DNA of 64,000 nucleotides from Oligoflexales bacterium (GTDB taxonomy: Bacteria > Bdellovibrionota_B > Oligoflexia > Oligoflexales > RGVZ01), in NCBI GenBank assembly GCA_947479535.1, contig CANJZQ010000007.1, positions 1 through 64,000 of the forward strand, in the 5' to 3' direction. The stretch's first letter is position 1; every line of letters starts with the position of its first letter. The translations under genes and the position numbers were made by a program. Of the stretch, positions 1 to 9,298 are shown one piece after another. Below the pieces are notes generated by a model that saw only the letters and a program-made list of their open reading frames with translations, did not search any database and had not been told where the DNA came from.

Positions 1-944
1 CACGAAAGGGGATGGCCAAAGAAAGTTCCCGTGTGAATCGCCTCGCCCGTGCTCTTGGGCCAAGCCGACATCACGGCCTCTTTTCCAACACATGCGGAAA
101 GGGGCATGCCGCCGCCCAGAGCCTTACCAAAACAAACGAGATCGGCATCCACCGTTTCGGCTTCTGTCCATTTTCCACGGCGGCCTAAACCAGTGAGGAT
201 TTCATCGAGGATTAAGACGCCGCCGTGGGCATGCGCCGTTTTGGCAAGGGCGTCCAACCAGTTCACTGGTGGATTGATCACACCACCGCGACCCAAAACA
301 GGCTCGGCAACAATCCCGGCAAATCCACAAGGCATGGACTTCAAGGTTTTCACTGCATCAGCCACAAGGTTGATGTCGCAGCCATAGGGGAGTTCGATGG
401 CAATGCGGTCGTTTAAGAATTTTTTAAACGGTAATTTGAAATCGCTGCGCGAGGTTACCGGCAAGACGCCCAAGTCGACACCGTGATAGCCGTCTTGAAA
501 AGAAATAAACCCCGCCGCCCCAGAGTGAAGCATGGCCGTCTTCAGTGCGACCTCAACAGCCTGGCCACCAGAAATCGCAAGAGAAATGCGGGTCAGATGC
601 GCCGGCATCAACGAGCGAAGGGTTTCCAGCAAATCAATCTTGGCGCGGGAAGGATAGACGTCGCCCATGCCGTGCATGATGGAAGGAAAATCAGATGACT
701 TGTCGCCTGGCGCATGTCTGGCAAAAACACGCTGAACGCATTCGGCGTTGTGACCCAGGACGAGGGCACCAAATCCTGCGGAAAGGTCGATGTAGTCACG
801 ACCTTCAACGTCACGAACGATTGACCCCTTGGCCGAATCAAAAACGAGGGGATGATTTTGCGCGGCGACGGGATAAGTCGCATCCTGGCACTCAAGGGCC
901 ATGAGGCGTTCCAGCCACGTAGCATTGGAATTCTCTTGGCTCAT
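1..944 (-). CDS. class-III PLP-dependent aminotransferase, C-terminus cut by the window edge
   Basis: Open minus-strand frame from ATG at 942-944 to the window edge, absent from the ORF track because it has no stop. Reads MSQENSNATWLERLMALECQDATYPVAAQNHPLVFD...YIDLSAGFGALVLGHNAE...GFAGIVAEPVLGRGGVINPP...GGVLILDEILTGLGRRGKW...DLVCFGKALGGGMPLSA, with the LILDE and FGKALGGG hallmarks. Its ATG overlaps the queE stop (ATGA). Confidence 0.88.
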   Translation of the reverse strand, partial: MSQENSNATWLERLMALECQDATYPVAAQNHPLVFDSAKGSIVRDVEGRDYIDLSAGFGALVLGHNAECVQRVFARHAPGDKSSDFPSIMHGMGDVYPSRAKIDLLETLRSLMPAHLTRISLAISGGQAVEVALKTAMLHSGAAGFISFQDGYHGVDLGVLPVTSRSDFKLPFKKFLNDRIAIELPYGCDINLVADAVKTLKSMPCGFAGIVAEPVLGRGGVINPPVNWLDALAKTAHAHGGVLILDEILTGLGRRGKWTEAETVDADLVCFGKALGGGMPLSACVGKEAVMSAWPKSTGEAIHTGTFFGHPLS

Positions 945-1585
945 ACGCCCTTTGCCCGTGGATGCCAGATATACTTGTGCATCTGAAGTTGCATCCGGCC
1001 GGGGGCTTTATCGGCTACCATCCAGTCGGCGAGGTCTTTGGGTTGAAGCAGGCCAAAGGCGCAGGAGAAAATAACCTGGCAACGTTCTGAAAGTTTATGT
1101 TTCGTGATGGTTTCCAATGCCCACTCAAAATCTTCGCGGTGGGCGAGAACGAATTTTATTTCGTCTGTGGGCTTTATAAAATCAAGATTGGACCAGAGGT
1201 TTTTTTCAACCATCCCGCTGCCGGGGCATTTGATGTCCATGATGACGTGGACATCGCGTGGAATCCGGTCGATGGACTCGGATCCACCGGTCTCGATCAT
1301 GACGCGGTAGCCGCGATCCACGAGAGTCTGCATCAGGGGAACAGCGCCGGCTTGAGCCAGGGGCTCGCCGCCAGTGAGTTCCACGTGGTGCACACCAAAC
1401 TCAGCGACTTTGGCCAAAACCTCGTCGTGGCTGAAGTCCTTGCCTCCTTCAAACCCGTATACCGTGTCGCACCACTTGCAACGAAGGGGGCATCCCGTCA
1501 GGCGAATGAAAGTGCAGGGAAAGCCGCTAAAGGCAGCCTCGCCTTGAATGCTGGCGTAAATCTCTGTAATCCTTAATGGACTCAT
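941..1585 (-). CDS. queE: 7-carboxy-7-deazaguanine synthase (radical SAM)
   Basis: MSPLRITEIYASIQGEAAFSGFPCTFIRLTGCPLRCKWCDTVYGFEGG: QueE N-terminus with a radical-SAM Cx3Cx2C motif, followed by HHVELTGGEPL. Confidence 0.92.
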   Translation of the reverse strand: MSPLRITEIYASIQGEAAFSGFPCTFIRLTGCPLRCKWCDTVYGFEGGKDFSHDEVLAKVAEFGVHHVELTGGEPLAQAGAVPLMQTLVDRGYRVMIETGGSESIDRIPRDVHVIMDIKCPGSGMVEKNLWSNLDFIKPTDEIKFVLAHREDFEWALETITKHKLSERCQVIFSCAFGLLQPKDLADWMVADKAPGRMQLQMHKYIWHPRAKGV

Positions 1586-1601
1586 TTTTTGGAGCGCGCC
1601 C

Positions 1602-2522
1602 TTGGTGAAAGAACTGGATCAGAAAACCGCCCAGCCTCCAAAGCTGGTCGGGTTATCGGAGCTTCTAGTCCAAGCTGTCCAAGCTTTCAAGTCAGGCGGG
1701 CGTCAAACCCTTGCCCTGGCTGCTTTTGGTATCTTTTTGCCCCAGATGATCTCGACCTGGATTCTTGCGGTTCCCTCGGAACGCACGGCATCGGGGTTGT
1801 GGAAGATCGCCTTGGCAACAAAATCCAGCACCGGAATTACCCCCGGGACCTTGCCCGCCATGATGGATGAAGTGTCGAGATTCTTTGGTCCTTTTCTCAT
1901 AACCAGCATGATCTGCTGGTTCATTTTTGGCGTTTCCTATGCGTCCCTCGTTTACTTGAGCCTGCATCATTTTCGCCCCTGGGCCTTTCCACGCCTGACT
2001 GCCAAGGAACTAACGGGTGACATGGCCCGACTGGTCTTGCGCCGCGGGATCTTGCTCGGTGGCCTCATCCTTTCGATGGGCTTTGCCACCCAGGCCTTTG
2101 CCTTGACCTCTCTATTCCTTGCCGCGCTGTCCCTCATGGCTCCGGTATTGATGATCGCTGAACACAAGAGCGCCCTGCGCAGCCTCACCCAATCCATCAC
2201 GCTGCGCTACTCCCGCCAAACGCCGATGGGTGGATGGTCTGCTTTTCTTTCTCTGGTCACACTCGGCGGACTTTTCTTTAGCCTTCAATTTGGTTTGGAA
2301 TGGCTCGCAGGGTCGATTTTGAATTGGCTCGGCACCCATATGCCGCCTGGAATTTCAGCGCCAGTTCCCGGTCTGCCGTTCACTTATGGCTATGCTGCAG
2401 TTGATGCACTGCAGGCACTTGCCAGCACGGTGCTCATTGTTGTGTTGCCTGGAGCAACCGCCGCCCTCTACATGCAAGTTCACTTTCGCAATTCCAAGCG
2501 CGATCTTTCAATCCGGGCCTGA
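1602..2522 (+). CDS. multi-pass membrane protein of unknown function
   Basis: 306 aa ORF with several long hydrophobic segments; GGAG at 1591-1594 upstream of a TTG/GTG start. Confidence 0.75.
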   Translation: MVKELDQKTAQPPKLVGLSELLVQAVQAFKSGGRQTLALAAFGIFLPQMISTWILAVPSERTASGLWKIALATKSSTGITPGTLPAMMDEVSRFFGPFLITSMICWFIFGVSYASLVYLSLHHFRPWAFPRLTAKELTGDMARLVLRRGILLGGLILSMGFATQAFALTSLFLAALSLMAPVLMIAEHKSALRSLTQSITLRYSRQTPMGGWSAFLSLVTLGGLFFSLQFGLEWLAGSILNWLGTHMPPGISAPVPGLPFTYGYAAVDALQALASTVLIVVLPGATAALYMQVHFRNSKRDLSIRA

Positions 2523-3175
2523 AGGGCTGGAAATTGATCCAGTGCCGGGGTTGCGGCTTCTGAACCCAGCGCCGTCAAAACATGCCCTGCAAGGGCCCCC
2601 GACAAGGCGTCGAGAACCTGCTGCGTCGTGATGCCGGGGGCGAGGTCCGCCAGACCCGTCAGGAAATCACTGTGCTTGCGGCCGCGGCGGTACTCTGGCT
2701 CGCGACTGGGATGGGCCAGGTATTGGTCAATCATTTCAAAATCGCAGTCGACAATGAGAGAGGCCTGATAAAGCAGATAATTCCGGCTGCGAAACATGGA
2801 TGTCCCACCGAATTTTTTTTCGCCGGACACAAGATCGCTGATGCCGGCTTGAGTGAGGGGTGTTTTGAATTTAAAATTCGCGTGCAGCGCTTGATTCACA
2901 GCGCCATTGAGAATTTTAAAATAGCGGTCGTTTTGAAAATGATCGGCGACCCAGCCCCCAATGGTGACGATGACGCAACCAGGGTAGAGGACTACAGTTC
3001 CGCCGCCTCCGTAGCGTTTTAAAATCGGAATCCTGTCCGCCGCACAGCGTCCGGCGTGGCACTCAACCGCGGGATCGTTGCTGCTTCCAAGGACAACCAC
3101 CGTGGTGTCGGGAATCCATGTCCCAATGGCGATTGGCTTGACGTACTGCTCGAGGATTTGATCGTCGATCCACAT
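2480..3175 (-). CDS. lipoate-protein ligase A family protein
   Basis: 231 aa; VVVLGSSNDPAVECHAGRCAADRIPILKRYGGGGTVVLYPGCVIVTI matches the biotin/lipoate ligase core RRxxGGGxVxxxxG. Confidence 0.82.
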   Translation of the reverse strand: MWIDDQILEQYVKPIAIGTWIPDTTVVVLGSSNDPAVECHAGRCAADRIPILKRYGGGGTVVLYPGCVIVTIGGWVADHFQNDRYFKILNGAVNQALHANFKFKTPLTQAGISDLVSGEKKFGGTSMFRSRNYLLYQASLIVDCDFEMIDQYLAHPSREPEYRRGRKHSDFLTGLADLAPGITTQQVLDALSGALAGHVLTALGSEAATPALDQFPALQARIERSRLELRK

Positions 3176-3176
3176 C

Positions 3177-4610
3177 CTAGTGACCTACGGCAAACGTTCG
3201 CATGATCCAAGATGCGATCCCAAAATAAATGACGATACCAGCCACATCAGAAAGCGAAGCGATGAAGGGTGACGAACTCACCGCAGGATCCAAGCGGCAG
3301 GCCTTCATGGCAAATGGCATCATGGCCCCTAACATCCCACCGAAAGCCACCACAGCAACAAGGGTGAGTCCCACGGCTGCTGCAACCCAAGTCGATTGCC
3401 CCCAGGCCACAGCGCGCAGGAATCCAATGACGCCAAGGATCAAGCCCAAAAACAATCCCGCAACGACTTCACGGCGGAACACGCGGCCAAAGTCATTTGG
3501 TTTCATCTCGTTCACTGCAAGGCCACGGATAACGAGCGACGCCGCCTGAGAGCCGGAGTTGCCCCCCGACGAAATAATGAGCGGCACAAAGTAGACGAGG
3601 TAGCGCATGGACGCGATGGCTTCATCGTAATGCTTGAGGGCGGAAGTTGTGAAAATCTCGCCGAAAAAAAGAAGTGCCAGCCATCCCGCACGTTTTCTTA
3701 CCAGGGTTGGCAGCGGCGTATCAAAGTAGGAATCCTCAAGGGTCGCCTGACCACCGAACTGTTGGATATCTTCCGTGGCATCTTCCTCGGCAACATCGAA
3801 AACGTCGTCGGCAGTTACAATCCCGAGCAGAACTCCGCCCGAATCAACGACTGGAATGACGGACTGGTCGTATTTTCGAAAGATATCAACGGCGGCTTCT
3901 TCAATATCTTGTGGCTTCAAAGTCACGTTGGACGGATCCATCATCCATTCGATGGAGTTGCCAGGGGCATCGGCCAAAATAAGTGCTGCCAGACTGACTT
4001 GGCCCTTGAGGCGGCCTTGGGTGTCCGTGACAAAAAGTTCGGCTGCGAGGTCTGATGGATAGACGGTATTCCACCTCAAATAATCGATCGCCTGGGCAAC
4101 CTTCATGTCGGCGCGAAGCGCGATGAACTCGGGGTTCATGAGGCGTCCGACGGAGTCCTCGGGATAGCTTAAAAGCTGCCAAGCCGTCTTGCGCTCTTCG
4201 GGTGAAAGCTTCAGTAAGATGCGTCCACGGATTTCTTCTGGCAAATCCTCAAGAAGCCTGGTCCGGTCGTCGGCTTCCATTTCGTTCATGAGATTGCTGA
4301 CAACGTTGTCCGGAAGGTCCTCTAACAGGCGTTCCTGGACGTCGAAACTCAGGTAAGCAAAAATTTCGGCGCGGCGCCGTTTCGGCAAAAGACGGAACAA
4401 GACAATCACTTCGGCCGAGGAAAGCCCGTCCACGGATTCGGCGATATCGGCTGGTTCCGCCATCCGGCAATGGTTGCGCAGATGCCGAAACTGACGAGAA
4501 CGCAGTTCATGCTGGAACTGATCTCGCGTCAAGGCCTGGTGGCCTTTCACGGCGGTGCTATTCAAGGGCATCATCATTGCTGTCTTTTTCGACCAAGAAC
4601 CAAATATCAT
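3177..4610 (-). CDS. mgtE: magnesium transporter MgtE
   Basis: N-domain helical repeats (LLEDLPDNVVSNLMNEMEADDRTRLLEDLPEEIRGRILLKLSPEER), CBS pair, then a TM domain with VPLIISSGGNSGSQAASLVIRGLA. Confidence 0.95.
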   Translation of the reverse strand: MIFGSWSKKTAMMMPLNSTAVKGHQALTRDQFQHELRSRQFRHLRNHCRMAEPADIAESVDGLSSAEVIVLFRLLPKRRRAEIFAYLSFDVQERLLEDLPDNVVSNLMNEMEADDRTRLLEDLPEEIRGRILLKLSPEERKTAWQLLSYPEDSVGRLMNPEFIALRADMKVAQAIDYLRWNTVYPSDLAAELFVTDTQGRLKGQVSLAALILADAPGNSIEWMMDPSNVTLKPQDIEEAAVDIFRKYDQSVIPVVDSGGVLLGIVTADDVFDVAEEDATEDIQQFGGQATLEDSYFDTPLPTLVRKRAGWLALLFFGEIFTTSALKHYDEAIASMRYLVYFVPLIISSGGNSGSQAASLVIRGLAVNEMKPNDFGRVFRREVVAGLFLGLILGVIGFLRAVAWGQSTWVAAAVGLTLVAVVAFGGMLGAMMPFAMKACRLDPAVSSSPFIASLSDVAGIVIYFGIASWIMRTFAVGH

Positions 4611-4701
4611 TAGGGACTTCGCAGAGATCCCATGACGATCCCAACCTGTTCCGCAGTCGTGCCAGCCAGAAGTGGTTTTGGCAAGTCTTGTAATCTAAGA
4701 A

Positions 4702-5724
4702 CTACAGGCAAACCTTACGCAGGGTTTCCACCGTCGCAATCTGCGAATTCTTGTTGGCCTGGAGCCAAAGGATGAACTGTTTGGCCTTTTCGGGAACAAC
4801 CGGCTCAGGAGGGCAGGGGAAATCATTTCCGTCGTAAAGCCCCGCAGCCAAAACTTCTGCATTGTTCCAGGTGCGCCCACCAATGAGATCGCCACCTGCG
4901 AATTTTGGCCTGCGCTTTTCGGTGAAATCGGCAAAGGCCCCGGCCTTCATGCGAAGGATCTCATCCGGAGGGCGACGCGATTGATAGATGGCGTCTAAGG
5001 CGCGGCGCAACTCCGTCAACCACACGCCGAATTTTTGGCGATCCTCGATGTCTGCGAGAAAATCGAGCTTGTCGTGATCGTCTCCTTGACCGTTAAGAAT
5101 GCTGCCCAGCCAGGCCAGGGTAACGCGGCGAGCAAAAAGCTCTGCAAGCCGTTCGTTGAAATCAGCACTGCCCTTTACCCAAACGGTCCGGTGGACCAAT
5201 TCATGAAAAATCACATTGGCAAACTCGTTCCGCGGACGCCTGGTCATCGACCGGTAAATGGGATCGTCGATGATGCCAAGCATGGAGAATGCCGTGGCAG
5301 AGCCTTTTGCGGTGTCGTAGCCCTTGGATTTCAGCCCTGCCTCTTCTTCGTCACGTTCTTCTTTCGAAAAAAATCCCAAGTAAGGCACCCGCCCGGAAAA
5401 TGGAAACCACCAGGTTACGGCTTCCAGACGATCGGGCTTGGCTGCGTAAACAAGCCATGACAAGGGGCGATCCCCATTATCAATATAGCGCTGATAAGAA
5501 TTCCCGGGTTCAAGTCCACAGGATTTTGCAAAGGCAAGAATCTCAGGCAATTCCGTCAAACGGGCCCTGACTGAGGCAGGAGTCGACGGATCCAGGACGA
5601 CTTCGGAAACGTCACGGCGAGAACCGAGAAGTTTCCCTTGGTGCCAGGCAAGGCGGCTGACGTAGCAACCACTCATGCCCGGGAGAACCAACAAAAGTAA
5701 GCCAAGGCGGAGGGCGCCAAACAT
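4702..5724 (-). CDS. predicted metallo-aminopeptidase lipoprotein (COG4324-like)
   Basis: MFGALRLGLLLLVLPGMSGCYVSRLAWHQGKLLGSRR: lipobox plus the family N-terminus, and a zinc motif HELVHRTVWVKGSADFNERLAELFARR. The start ATG overlaps the ileS stop (ATGA). Confidence 0.85.
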   Translation of the reverse strand: MFGALRLGLLLLVLPGMSGCYVSRLAWHQGKLLGSRRDVSEVVLDPSTPASVRARLTELPEILAFAKSCGLEPGNSYQRYIDNGDRPLSWLVYAAKPDRLEAVTWWFPFSGRVPYLGFFSKEERDEEEAGLKSKGYDTAKGSATAFSMLGIIDDPIYRSMTRRPRNEFANVIFHELVHRTVWVKGSADFNERLAELFARRVTLAWLGSILNGQGDDHDKLDFLADIEDRQKFGVWLTELRRALDAIYQSRRPPDEILRMKAGAFADFTEKRRPKFAGGDLIGGRTWNNAEVLAAGLYDGNDFPCPPEPVVPEKAKQFILWLQANKNSQIATVETLRKVCL

Positions 5725-8700
5725 CACGCTTTGCTCAACCAAATTTCAACCTCGTCGGCCTCCAGAGGAAATTTCTGATGATGGACGCCAGAGGCGGAAA
5801 CATCAAATGCAACTGCGCCGGCTTGATCCACAGAGACGGCAAGGGTTTCATCGCCCACGTAGGTCTTGAATTCTTGCAGCGCCAATTCCGCGCGTCCGGT
5901 GGCTTTGAAAGAAAGGCGAATCCTGTCGCTGACATTGAAGCCGGCATCTTTGCGCATGCGCTGGACACGATTGATCACTTCGCGAGCGATTCCCTCGCGC
6001 AAAAGATCTTCCGTGAGATGGGTGTCCAATAAAACCGTGACACCCTTTTCCGTAGCAATCAGACGGTCGTCTTTCGGTCCGCGTTCGATCAGAAAATCCT
6101 CTTCTGAAAGACTAGCGCCCGCAACTTCAACCGATCCAGCCGATTCAAGCTCGATCAATAGCCGGGTCACTTCATCATGGCTGGCCGTGATCTGCTCCAA
6201 CTTCGTTCTTACTGCGTTGAGCTGGCCGCCAAGGCGCTTGCCGAGGGTTCTCAGGTTTGGCTTGACGCCAAGCCGAACAAAGCGGGCTTCGTCTGTGGAG
6301 AACTCAATGTTCTTGATGTTGAGTTCCTGACGAATCGTCGCAGCACCGGCTTCGATGATCCCCCGGTCCGCCTCGCGACGCGTGATGATCATGATCGAGG
6401 GCAAGGCCTGACGCGTCTTGATTTGATGCTTTGCGCGAAGGCTTCGTCCAAGGTTGGTCACGCGGCGAACGAGCGCCATGCGTTCTTCAAGATCCAGACG
6501 GATCTGTTCTTTTTTTGGCAATGGCATATCAGCCAAGTGAACAGAATCTGGAACGCCGGCCAGACCGGTGGTGAGGTTGTGGTAAATCCGTTCTGAAATA
6601 AACGGAGCAAAAGGTGCGAAAACTTTCGAGAACTCACACAAGACGTGAAAGAGCGTGGCATAGGCCATGGGGTCGCCCTTGTCCGAAGTGGCGTTGCCAT
6701 TTGCACCGCCAGCGGCATCTGTCTGGTTTTCATCATCCTCCGAAGCCTGTCCGCCAGCTGCACCCCAAAAACGGCGGCGGCTGAGGCGAATGTACCAATT
6801 GGTAAGGTCCTCGATAAAACCAACCACGAGAGGCACGACAGCATAGAGGTGGTATTCCTCCATCTGCTGCTGCACACCAGCCAAGAGTGACTGCAAGCGC
6901 GAGAGGATCCACAAGTCCATCTCGTCCGTCGCCTTGGGCGCAATGCCCTTGGCAAGGGAGGCCTCAGGGCGCCAGCCATCGGCGGCAGCATAGGTCGTCA
7001 AAAAGCTGTGGGCATTCCAAAGGGGCAAAAGAACCGCACGGGTTGTCTCAAGCACGCCGCGGTCAGAGAAGATCAAGTCTTCACCGCGCAAGATCGGAGA
7101 GTTGAGCATGTACAACCGGACGCTGTCTGAACCGTACTTCTCAAGCAACGCTTCCGGTGCCGTGTAATTCCGGTGGCGCTTGGACATTTTTCTTCCGGAT
7201 TCATCCAAGATGATTCCGTTGACCACAACATTCTTAAATGCAGGCCGGTTGAACAGGGCCGTCGATAGAACCGACAGGGTGTAAAACCACCCGCGGGTTT
7301 GATCCAGACCCTCGGCAATAAAATCGGCGGGAAAAATTTTCTCCAGACGTTCCTTGTTTTCAAACGGGTAATGGAGTTGAGCGTAGGGCATCGACCCTGA
7401 CTCAAACCAGCAATCGAAAACCTCGGGAACCCGGCGCATTTTCCCCGAACACGTCGGACAATCAACTTCCAGGTCGTCGACAAAATGCTTGTGCAAGTCA
7501 TCAATTTTTTTCGACGTCGCCTTCTCAAGATCTGCCACCGATGAGAAGATGCGGACGTGATTTTGATCGTTTTGACATTCCCAGATTGGCAGGGGAGTGC
7601 CCCAAAAGCGGTTGCGGCTGATGGCCCAGTCGCGAGCATTCTCCAGCCATTTGCCCATCCGCCCGTCTTTCAAGTGACCAGGCACCCAGTTGATCTTTTG
7701 GTTGTTGGCAACGAGATCCTTGTTGAGTTTCTCGACGGCGACATACCAGGCTGGGATTGCACGGTAGATAAGCGGCGTGTCGGTCCGTTCACAAAAGGGA
7801 TAGCTGTGGACGATGACGTCTTGCTTATAAAGTTTTGACTCGGCCTTCAGGCGCTTGATGATTTCCTTGTCGGCGTCTTTGACGAACATGCCCGCATATT
7901 CGGGAATCACCGGCCGAAAGCAGGCTTCTTCGTCCAACGGGTCCACGAGCTCAATGCCGCCCTTGCGGCAAATGCGGAAGTCGTCTTCGCCGTAGGCCGG
8001 TGCCTGGTGGACGATTCCTGTACCGTCTTCTGTCGTGACATAACCGTCGGCGAAAATGCGAAATGCGCCAGGCTGGTCTTTGAAGTAGGGAAACAATGGC
8101 TCGTAGGTTTTGGCGGTGAGCTGTGCGCCCGTCATCGTCGCCAGAATTTCAAACGGCTCTTCCGTCACGCCCTTCGCCTTTTTGAAATAGGCAGGCAGGC
8201 GCGCTTCGGCCAAATAAAGGATTTCTCCAGATGCCTTGTCGCGAACTTTGGCATAGGTGATTTCTGGACCGACGGCGAGGGCAAGGTTTGAAATCAAGGT
8301 CCACGGGGTCGTGGTCCATGCCAATAAAAAAGCGTCTTCTCCGCGCAATTTGAATTTCACCGTGATCGCGGGATCTTGAACATCCTTGTAATTCTGGTTG
8401 GCTTCGAAGTTGGAAAGCACCGCCGTGATGCGAGGCGAATAGGGGACAACTTTATAGCCGCGGTAAACGAGGCCTTTTTCAAACAATTGACCGAAGACCC
8501 ACCAGACCGACTCCATGAAGGACTTGTCCATCGTCCGGTACTGATTGCCCCAGTCCACCCAACGACCAAGGCGCGTGATCGTCTTCTGCCATTCTGCCGT
8601 GTAGTGCAGAACAGAAGCGCGGCATTCCTCGTTAAACTTTGCGACGCCCATTTCAAGGATGTCTTTGCGGCCTTTGAGCTTGTCGCGCTTTTCGATTTCA

Positions 8701-8978
8701 AATTCCACTGGCAGGCCATGGCAATCCCAGCCAAATCGACGGTCAACGCGGTAGCCGCGCATCGTCCAGTAGCGGGGAACCGTGTCCTTGATGGTGTTGG
8801 CCAGCAGGTGGCCGTAGTGGGGCAAGCCGTTGGCAAAGGGCGGACCGTCGTAAAAAGCAAATTCAGGAGCTTTCTGGTGTTGGTCGATCGATGCTTGAAA
8901 GGTTTTTTGATTTTCCCAGCCCACCAGAACTTCACGTTCCATGGTGGGGAAATTCACGTCAGACCCGACCGGCTTCAT
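5724..8978 (-). CDS. ileS: isoleucyl-tRNA synthetase, long/eukaryote-like form
   Basis: 1084 aa; DGPPFANGLPHYGHLLANTIKDTVPRYWTMRGYRVDRRFGWDCHGLPVEFEIEK, DQTRGWFYTL and GRKMSKRHRNY. Confidence 0.97.
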   Translation of the reverse strand: MKPVGSDVNFPTMEREVLVGWENQKTFQASIDQHQKAPEFAFYDGPPFANGLPHYGHLLANTIKDTVPRYWTMRGYRVDRRFGWDCHGLPVEFEIEKRDKLKGRKDILEMGVAKFNEECRASVLHYTAEWQKTITRLGRWVDWGNQYRTMDKSFMESVWWVFGQLFEKGLVYRGYKVVPYSPRITAVLSNFEANQNYKDVQDPAITVKFKLRGEDAFLLAWTTTPWTLISNLALAVGPEITYAKVRDKASGEILYLAEARLPAYFKKAKGVTEEPFEILATMTGAQLTAKTYEPLFPYFKDQPGAFRIFADGYVTTEDGTGIVHQAPAYGEDDFRICRKGGIELVDPLDEEACFRPVIPEYAGMFVKDADKEIIKRLKAESKLYKQDVIVHSYPFCERTDTPLIYRAIPAWYVAVEKLNKDLVANNQKINWVPGHLKDGRMGKWLENARDWAISRNRFWGTPLPIWECQNDQNHVRIFSSVADLEKATSKKIDDLHKHFVDDLEVDCPTCSGKMRRVPEVFDCWFESGSMPYAQLHYPFENKERLEKIFPADFIAEGLDQTRGWFYTLSVLSTALFNRPAFKNVVVNGIILDESGRKMSKRHRNYTAPEALLEKYGSDSVRLYMLNSPILRGEDLIFSDRGVLETTRAVLLPLWNAHSFLTTYAAADGWRPEASLAKGIAPKATDEMDLWILSRLQSLLAGVQQQMEEYHLYAVVPLVVGFIEDLTNWYIRLSRRRFWGAAGGQASEDDENQTDAAGGANGNATSDKGDPMAYATLFHVLCEFSKVFAPFAPFISERIYHNLTTGLAGVPDSVHLADMPLPKKEQIRLDLEERMALVRRVTNLGRSLRAKHQIKTRQALPSIMIITRREADRGIIEAGAATIRQELNIKNIEFSTDEARFVRLGVKPNLRTLGKRLGGQLNAVRTKLEQITASHDEVTRLLIELESAGSVEVAGASLSEEDFLIERGPKDDRLIATEKGVTVLLDTHLTEDLLREGIAREVINRVQRMRKDAGFNVSDRIRLSFKATGRAELALQEFKTYVGDETLAVSVDQAGAVAFDVSASGVHHQKFPLEADEVEIWLSKA

Positions 8979-9027
8979 CGCTGTCTCCCGTCAAACGGTA
9001 AGATAAAATCTATTACAATTATTATAC

Positions 9028-9045
9028 TAGAATCTTGCAATTCTA
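9028..9045. promoter_or_regulatory. palindrome TAGAAT-CTTGCA-ATTCTA upstream of ileS, next to a minus-strand TATAAT (9026-9021)
   Basis: Direct read: perfect 6-bp inverted repeat with a 6-nt spacer, located between plausible -35 and -10 elements on the minus strand. Confidence 0.4.
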
Positions 9046-9061
9046 ATACAATCTATATAAA

Positions 9062-9131
9062 AGCGCTGTGGTGATTAAAGCTCGAACGTGTCAAGCCTTT
9101 AGGCAGCTGGAGGTGACGGGCTCGAGGCGCT
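9062..9131. other. candidate structured RNA element or leader (nested complementary segments)
   Basis: Nested inverted segments: AGCGC/GCGCT (9062-9066/9127-9131), CTCGA/TCGAG (9081-9085/9122-9126), GTCA/TGAC (9090-9093/9114-9117), GCC-TTTA-GGC (9095-9104). Not covered by a confident CDS. Confidence 0.3.
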
Positions 9132-9298
9132 AAAAACCAACAAAGTTAGTTACTTAACGTTGAACAGCTCGCTTGGACCAGCAATTGCAAATCACTCCAC
9201 AGGGCTTCCGCGCCCGGTTTTAACAAAGTTCCGTCGCGGAGTCGCCCCTTAAGGCGCTGATATTGAGCTGTTTCCGTTGCTGCTGCTGGATGGTTGAG

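Noticed and set aside
8376-9074. 232-aa plus-strand ORF running out of ileS antisense
   Set aside because: Mostly antisense to the conserved ileS N-terminus; last residues are intergenic and AT-rich.
9062-9131. SAM-II riboswitch identity for the structured element
   Set aside because: Only the terminal GCTAAAAA and GTGATT segments resemble SAM-II; the P1 pairing and pseudoknot geometry do not fit.
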